Source: Bradyrhizobium sp. AS23.2
GTDB taxonomy: Bacteria > Pseudomonadota > Alphaproteobacteria > Rhizobiales > Xanthobacteraceae
Assembly (NCBI RefSeq): GCF_001908185.1
Contig: NZ_LGHM01000090.1
Span: 1 to 34,410 of the forward strand
Length of the DNA: 34,410 nt
Direction: 5' to 3'
The notes under the pieces are model-generated. The model did no database searches, was not told the origin of the DNA, and saw only the letters and a program-made list of their open reading frames with translations. This document shows, piece after piece, positions 31,370-34,410 of this stretch; position 1 is the first letter of the stretch; each line of letters starts with the position of its first letter. The translations under genes and the position numbers were made by a program.

Positions 31370-32493
31370 GCGCCCTGCTCCTTTGCGGTGATGGTGGTCA
31401 GGCGCGCCGGCGCCAGCGCGGCGAAGCGCGCACGGTAGGCATCGTCGTCGCCGTATTGATTCTCGGCTGCGACGAGGCTGCGGAAATAATGGCTGACGCG
31501 CAGCTCCTCAGTGATGCCGATGCCGCCATGCATCTGCACCGACTCATGCGCGATGAGGCGGGCCGAACGGCCGCCGACCACTTTGGCCACAGCCACGGAA
31601 CGGGCAAAGCCGTCAGTGCCGGCGGAATCCGCGGCGGCATCGACCACGGCCTCGGCCTCTTCGAGGGCGATGCTCATGTCGACAGCGCGATGCTGCAGTA
31701 CCTGGAAGCGGCCGATGGGCTGGCCGAATTGCGAGCGGCTATTCAGATAAGCGAGCGTATCGTCGAACAGCGTACGCATCGCGCCTGCGGCCTCCGCCAT
31801 GGCGAGTAGTGCCCCGCGGTCGAGTGCAGTATCGATGGCGGCGGCAGCATCGTCGAGCGCCAGTATGTTGTCGGCCGGAAGCACCGCGTCGATTGAGATA
31901 TTCGCAAGTTGGCGACCGTCAATGCCGGCGTAGATGCCACATTCCACACCTTGCATTGTCGCCGGCGCAACGATGACCGTGAGAGAGCCATCGGGCAGAC
32001 GGGCTGAGACCAGGAAGTGGTCGGCAACGCCACCGCCTTCGACGGCAACCTTCGCCGCCTTCAGGCGCCATCCATCGCCCTCGGCCGTTAGCGCCGCATC
32101 CACATGGCCGCGCGCATAGCCGGCGGCGGCTTCCTGGTGGGCAAGCACCGGCAGCGCCTCTCCGGCTATGGCGGACGCGATCAGCGAGCGCACAAGGCCC
32201 TCATGAGCGGCTTGAGCTAGCAGCGGCAGGCCGACGCCGGCGACGGCGCCGAGCGGCATGCGGCAATTGGCAGCACCGAGCGCGCGCATCAGCATAGCGA
32301 GCTCGCCGACCCCGAGGCCGTGTCCGCCGCGATCTTCCCCCACGGCGAGGCCGAGCCATCCGGCTTCAGCCATCACCGCGAACATCCTGCGCCAGTCGCT
32401 GGAGCCGGCCTCGGCCGCGATGAGACGGCTGGCGCTCTCCGCAAGAGCCGCGCGCAGATCTTGGCGATCATGAAGCGTGTCGGCCATGGTCAC
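31366..32493 (-). CDS. Acyl-CoA dehydrogenase, smaller partner
   Basis: FAD-dependent acyl-CoA dehydrogenase-like protein, 375 aa. The N-domain has GWLGLAVGEDRGGHGLG; the middle beta-domain is reduced, without the usual SEPxAGSD loop; the C-domain has SRSQFGQPIGRFQVLQHRAVDM and QMHGGIGITEELRVSHYFR. The weak middle domain and adjacency to a full-length dehydrogenase are features of heteromeric alpha2beta2 enzymes such as mycobacterial ChsE pairs or PimC/PimD. GTG 32493 overlaps the upstream stop (GTGA); ATG 32487 two codons later is an alternative. It probably contributes the FAD-binding surface of a mixed complex (inference). Confidence 0.88.
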   Translation of the reverse strand: MTMADTLHDRQDLRAALAESASRLIAAEAGSSDWRRMFAVMAEAGWLGLAVGEDRGGHGLGVGELAMLMRALGAANCRMPLGAVAGVGLPLLAQAAHEGLVRSLIASAIAGEALPVLAHQEAAAGYARGHVDAALTAEGDGWRLKAAKVAVEGGGVADHFLVSARLPDGSLTVIVAPATMQGVECGIYAGIDGRQLANISIDAVLPADNILALDDAAAAIDTALDRGALLAMAEAAGAMRTLFDDTLAYLNSRSQFGQPIGRFQVLQHRAVDMSIALEEAEAVVDAAADSAGTDGFARSVAVAKVVGGRSARLIAHESVQMHGGIGITEELRVSHYFRSLVAAENQYGDDDAYRARFAALAPARLTTITAKEQGA

Positions 32494-33674
32494 AGTCCCA
32501 ATCCCTGTTTGGCGATGATGCCGCGCTGGATCTCGTTGGAGCCACCGTAGATCGTCGCTGCCCTGAGGTGCATGAACTCGCTCGCCATGCCCGCCGCTCC
32601 TTCCGGCAAGAGCGGTTGCAGGTTGGCTCCGGCATCCAGGTTTGCTGGGTCGAAGGGAATGCCAAGTCGCCCGAGGGCGCGGATCATTTCCTCCGTTACC
32701 CGCTGCTGCAGTTCGGAGGATCGGATCTTGAGAAGATTTACCTCGACACCGCCCGGAGCGTCACCGTCGGCCTTGGCGAGGAGGCGCGCGCAGACGGCCT
32801 CCAGCGCGGCAAGCTCGATCTCGAGGTCGGCGATGCGCGCGGCGAAGGCGGGAGACTTCGTCAGCGGCACTCCAGCCTCCTGCACCGCTTCTGCAGCTGC
32901 ACGCAGGCCTTCCAGAAGATGGCGGATGCGGCCGGTCTCGGCGGCGATCAGCCGTTCCTGCACCAGCAGGAATTTTGCATAACGCCAGGCCTTGCCCTCC
33001 TCGCCGACGAGGTTCTCGACGGGCACGCGGACATTGTCGAAGAACACCTCGTTGACGTGATGCTTGCCGTCCATCGTGGCGATGGGGCGCACCGTAATGC
33101 CGGGCGTCTTCATGTCGATGAGCAGGAAAGACACGCCGTCCTGGGGACGAGCGCCGGATTCGGTTCGCGTCAGGCAGAACATCCAGTCCGCCCAGTGGGC
33201 ATACGTGGTCCAGGTCTTCTGGCCGTTGACGACGAAATGGTCGCCCCTACGCTCGGCGCGGGTCTTGAGGCCAGCGAGGTCTGAACCGGCATTGGGCTCC
33301 GAATAACCCTGTGCCCAGAAATGGTCCGCGCTGAGAATGGAAGGCAGGAAGCGGCACTTCTGATCTTCGCTGCCGAATGTGTAGATGACGGGTCCGACAT
33401 AGGCGACGCCCATCGGGATCAGCCACGGCGCACCTTCCTCGGCGAGCGTCTGCTCGAAGAGCCAGCGCTGCAGCGGCTTCCAGCCCTGCCCGCCCCATTC
33501 GCGCGGCCAGTGGCCGCCCATCCAGCCGCGGCCATGAAGGATTTTCTGCCAGCGCGCGTGATCGCTGCGCTCTAGCGTGAGATTGAACGCGACCTTGCGG
33601 CGAATGTCCGCCGGCAGAGCCTGACGGCAGAACGCCCTGACCTCCTCGCGGAACTGCTCGAACCGAGCCTGCAA
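32490..33674 (-). CDS. Acyl-CoA dehydrogenase, larger partner
   Basis: First gene of the leftward operon, 394 aa, would introduce the 2,3-double bond in an acyl-CoA and pass electrons to ETF. It has GWMGGHWPREWGGQG at the N-domain, the substrate/FAD loop QGYSEPNAGSDLAGLKTRAE, NGQKTWTTYAHWADWMF in the beta-domain, and ATIYGGSNEIQRGIIAKQGLGL at the C-terminus. The YGG form lacks the Glu376-type base of medium-chain enzymes, so the base must lie elsewhere, perhaps in the ERLIAAETGRIR helix (inference). No ATG fits; TTG 33674 has GGGATGGA a few bases upstream. PimC-like and steroid/alicyclic acid dehydrogenases are comparable. Confidence 0.9.
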   Translation of the reverse strand: MQARFEQFREEVRAFCRQALPADIRRKVAFNLTLERSDHARWQKILHGRGWMGGHWPREWGGQGWKPLQRWLFEQTLAEEGAPWLIPMGVAYVGPVIYTFGSEDQKCRFLPSILSADHFWAQGYSEPNAGSDLAGLKTRAERRGDHFVVNGQKTWTTYAHWADWMFCLTRTESGARPQDGVSFLLIDMKTPGITVRPIATMDGKHHVNEVFFDNVRVPVENLVGEEGKAWRYAKFLLVQERLIAAETGRIRHLLEGLRAAAEAVQEAGVPLTKSPAFAARIADLEIELAALEAVCARLLAKADGDAPGGVEVNLLKIRSSELQQRVTEEMIRALGRLGIPFDPANLDAGANLQPLLPEGAAGMASEFMHLRAATIYGGSNEIQRGIIAKQGLGL

Positions 33675-33690
33675 CTTGTTTCCATCCCAT

Positions 33691-33721
33691 TTTTATGACT
33701 TTTGACTCATCAATCATAAAA
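33691..33721. promoter_or_regulatory. Nested palindrome upstream of the leftward operon
   Basis: Outer arms TTTTATGA (33691-33698) and TCATAAAA (33714-33721) are perfect inverted octamers; inside, TTGA (33702-33705) and TCAA (33710-33713) flank CTCA. The element ends 17 bp before the TTG start of the first dehydrogenase gene. AT-richness in a GC-rich surround fits a promoter/operator. Likely bound by the operon's own TetR protein, though that gene is 10 kb away at the far end. Confidence 0.55.
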
Positions 33722-33773
33722 CTGGCAAACGAGGTGCGTCAAGAGGCCACTATGCCGGTCAATGGATTGGGCG

Positions 33774-34147
33774 GGTCCCGTGCGCGCGAATCGCATCCAC
33801 AAGTCGATCGGCGCGGAGAACACGTTCGCGGCCGACCTCACGACATTCGACGCCATGGCTGCCGAACTCCGGCCACTGATCGACAAGGTCTGGCGCCACT
33901 GTGAGAGTACCGGCAACCGGGGACGGACCGTGACGCTCAAGGTCAAGTTCTTCGATTTCGAGATCATCACGCGGAACCGGTCGGTCCCGGCGGTCTTGTC
34001 GAGCCGGGAAGACTTGGAGAGCTTGGCGATCGCCCTGCTGCAGGCCGAGATGCCCTTCCGAAGTCGGTCCGCCTGCTGGGCGTGTCGCTCTCCTCGCTGC
34101 AAACCCAGGGAAACGACGATGTCGAACCTCAGCTCGATCTGCCCATC
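33774..34147 (+). pseudogene. dinB: 3' fragment of DNA polymerase IV, frameshifted
   Basis: The frame from 33774 gives PVRANRIHKSIGAENTFAAD, LRPLIDKVWRHCESTGNRGR and TVTLKVKFFDFEIITRNRSV, the little-finger domain of Y-family polymerase IV. At 34053-34057 (ATGCCCTTCCG) one base is missing; the next frame continues PKSVRLLGVSLSSLQ and EPQLDLPID, the usual C-terminal end, but without a stop codon, running on into unrelated sequence. All catalytic palm and finger domains are absent. It is therefore a debris fragment, 56 bp from the operon promoter, that likely marks a recombination edge. Confidence 0.88.
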
Positions 34148-34231
34148 GACGCCGCGCATGGATGCAGGTTACAGCTTGGCGGCGGAGATGCGGCCAAAAG
34201 CTTCGCCTGGCTGGACGTGCCGCGGCGCGAC

Positions 34232-34410
34232 CTATCCGACTTCAAGATCGTGGATGATCGGTTTCAGTCCGTCGGGCGTGACTTCGAGGCTCGCAAGCGT
34301 GACCGGCAGCTTGAAGCGCCGGCGCCCGGCACTGCCGGGATTCACGTAGAGTAAGCCGTCGACGGTGTTGATCTTCGGCACGTGGGAGTGGCCGGAAACA
34401 ATGACATCAA
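34232..34410 (-). CDS. Metallophosphoesterase (YfcE/MJ0936-type), C-terminal part, runs off the window
   Basis: The last 58 codons of a minus-strand gene, ending at TAG 34234-34232; its start lies beyond 34410. They read DVIVSGHSHVPKINTVDGLL, then YVNPGSAGRRRFKLPVTLAS, then a short tail. GHSH supplies two metal-binding histidines and NPGS is the second hallmark of small YfcE-like phosphodiesterases. The family hydrolyses phosphodiesters using two metal ions. It converges on the dinB fragment. No damage is seen in the visible part. Confidence 0.85.
   Translation of the reverse strand, partial: DVIVSGHSHVPKINTVDGLLYVNPGSAGRRRFKLPVTLASLEVTPDGLKPIIHDLEVG

Noticed and set aside
30191..31438. 415-aa plus-strand open frame
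   Set aside because: Antisense to the receptor and crotonase genes; no recognisable domain or ribosome binding site.

Overview
The window looks like chromosomal accessory DNA of a high-GC alphaproteobacterium, most likely a Bradyrhizobium-type Rhizobiales (inference). Support comes from a SAM-cyclase-ATPase-TPR protein of a kind common in that group, an IS21-type remnant, Tat-exported solute-binding proteins and several branched-chain (HAAT) ABC transporters beside acyl-CoA enzymes. No rRNA, tRNA or CRISPR array was seen.

Region 1 (1-7.3 kb) is a patchwork. A large class III nucleotide cyclase / ATPase gene (524-3850) is flanked by related intergenic repeats and preceded by a 24-bp perfect tandem duplication. 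Minus-strand small genes follow: a LexA-like winged-helix remnant, a 74-aa helix-turn-helix protein, a secreted CCDGSD protein and a 56-aa protein. Then comes decay: a histidine-kinase pseudogene abutting a deleted IS21 remnant whose right end is at 6571, a 550-bp stretch with at most one tiny ORF, and the last 51 codons of a lost ABC binding protein.

Region 2 (7.37-23.18 kb) is a divergent acyl-CoA cluster around a TetR gene and a palindromic operator (12767-12790). The left wing reads tetR, acyl-CoA ligase, biotin-dependent carboxyltransferase, family III CoA-transferase, 73-aa biotin carrier protein. The right wing reads binding protein, LivH, a fused LivM-LivG, LivF, a second carboxyltransferase, a second binding protein, a second acyl-CoA ligase and an alpha-methylacyl-CoA-racemase-like protein. 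Each wing therefore has one ligase, one carboxyltransferase and one CaiB/BaiF-fold protein. The cluster has a biotin carrier and two carboxyltransferases but no biotin carboxylase. The likely job is import of a carboxylic acid, CoA activation, possible 2-methyl epimerisation, and carboxylation or carboxyl transfer. The substrate is unknown.

Region 3 (33.67-23.46 kb, minus strand) is a ten-gene, largely overlapping operon: two acyl-CoA dehydrogenases, a crotonase-fold protein lacking both hydratase glutamates, a Tat-exported binding protein, LivH, LivM, LivG, LivF, an acyl-CoA ligase and a TetR regulator. A strong hairpin separates the binding-protein gene from livH, and the livH ribosome binding site lies in a second small hairpin. 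This looks like a self-contained uptake, activation and beta-oxidation unit that converges on region 2.

Region 4 (33.7-34.4 kb) holds a frameshifted 3' fragment of dinB (DNA polymerase IV) and, entering from the right edge on the minus strand, the C-terminus of a YfcE/MJ0936-type metallophosphoesterase. Gene debris on both sides suggests that regions 2 and 3 are an inserted or rearranged catabolic block.
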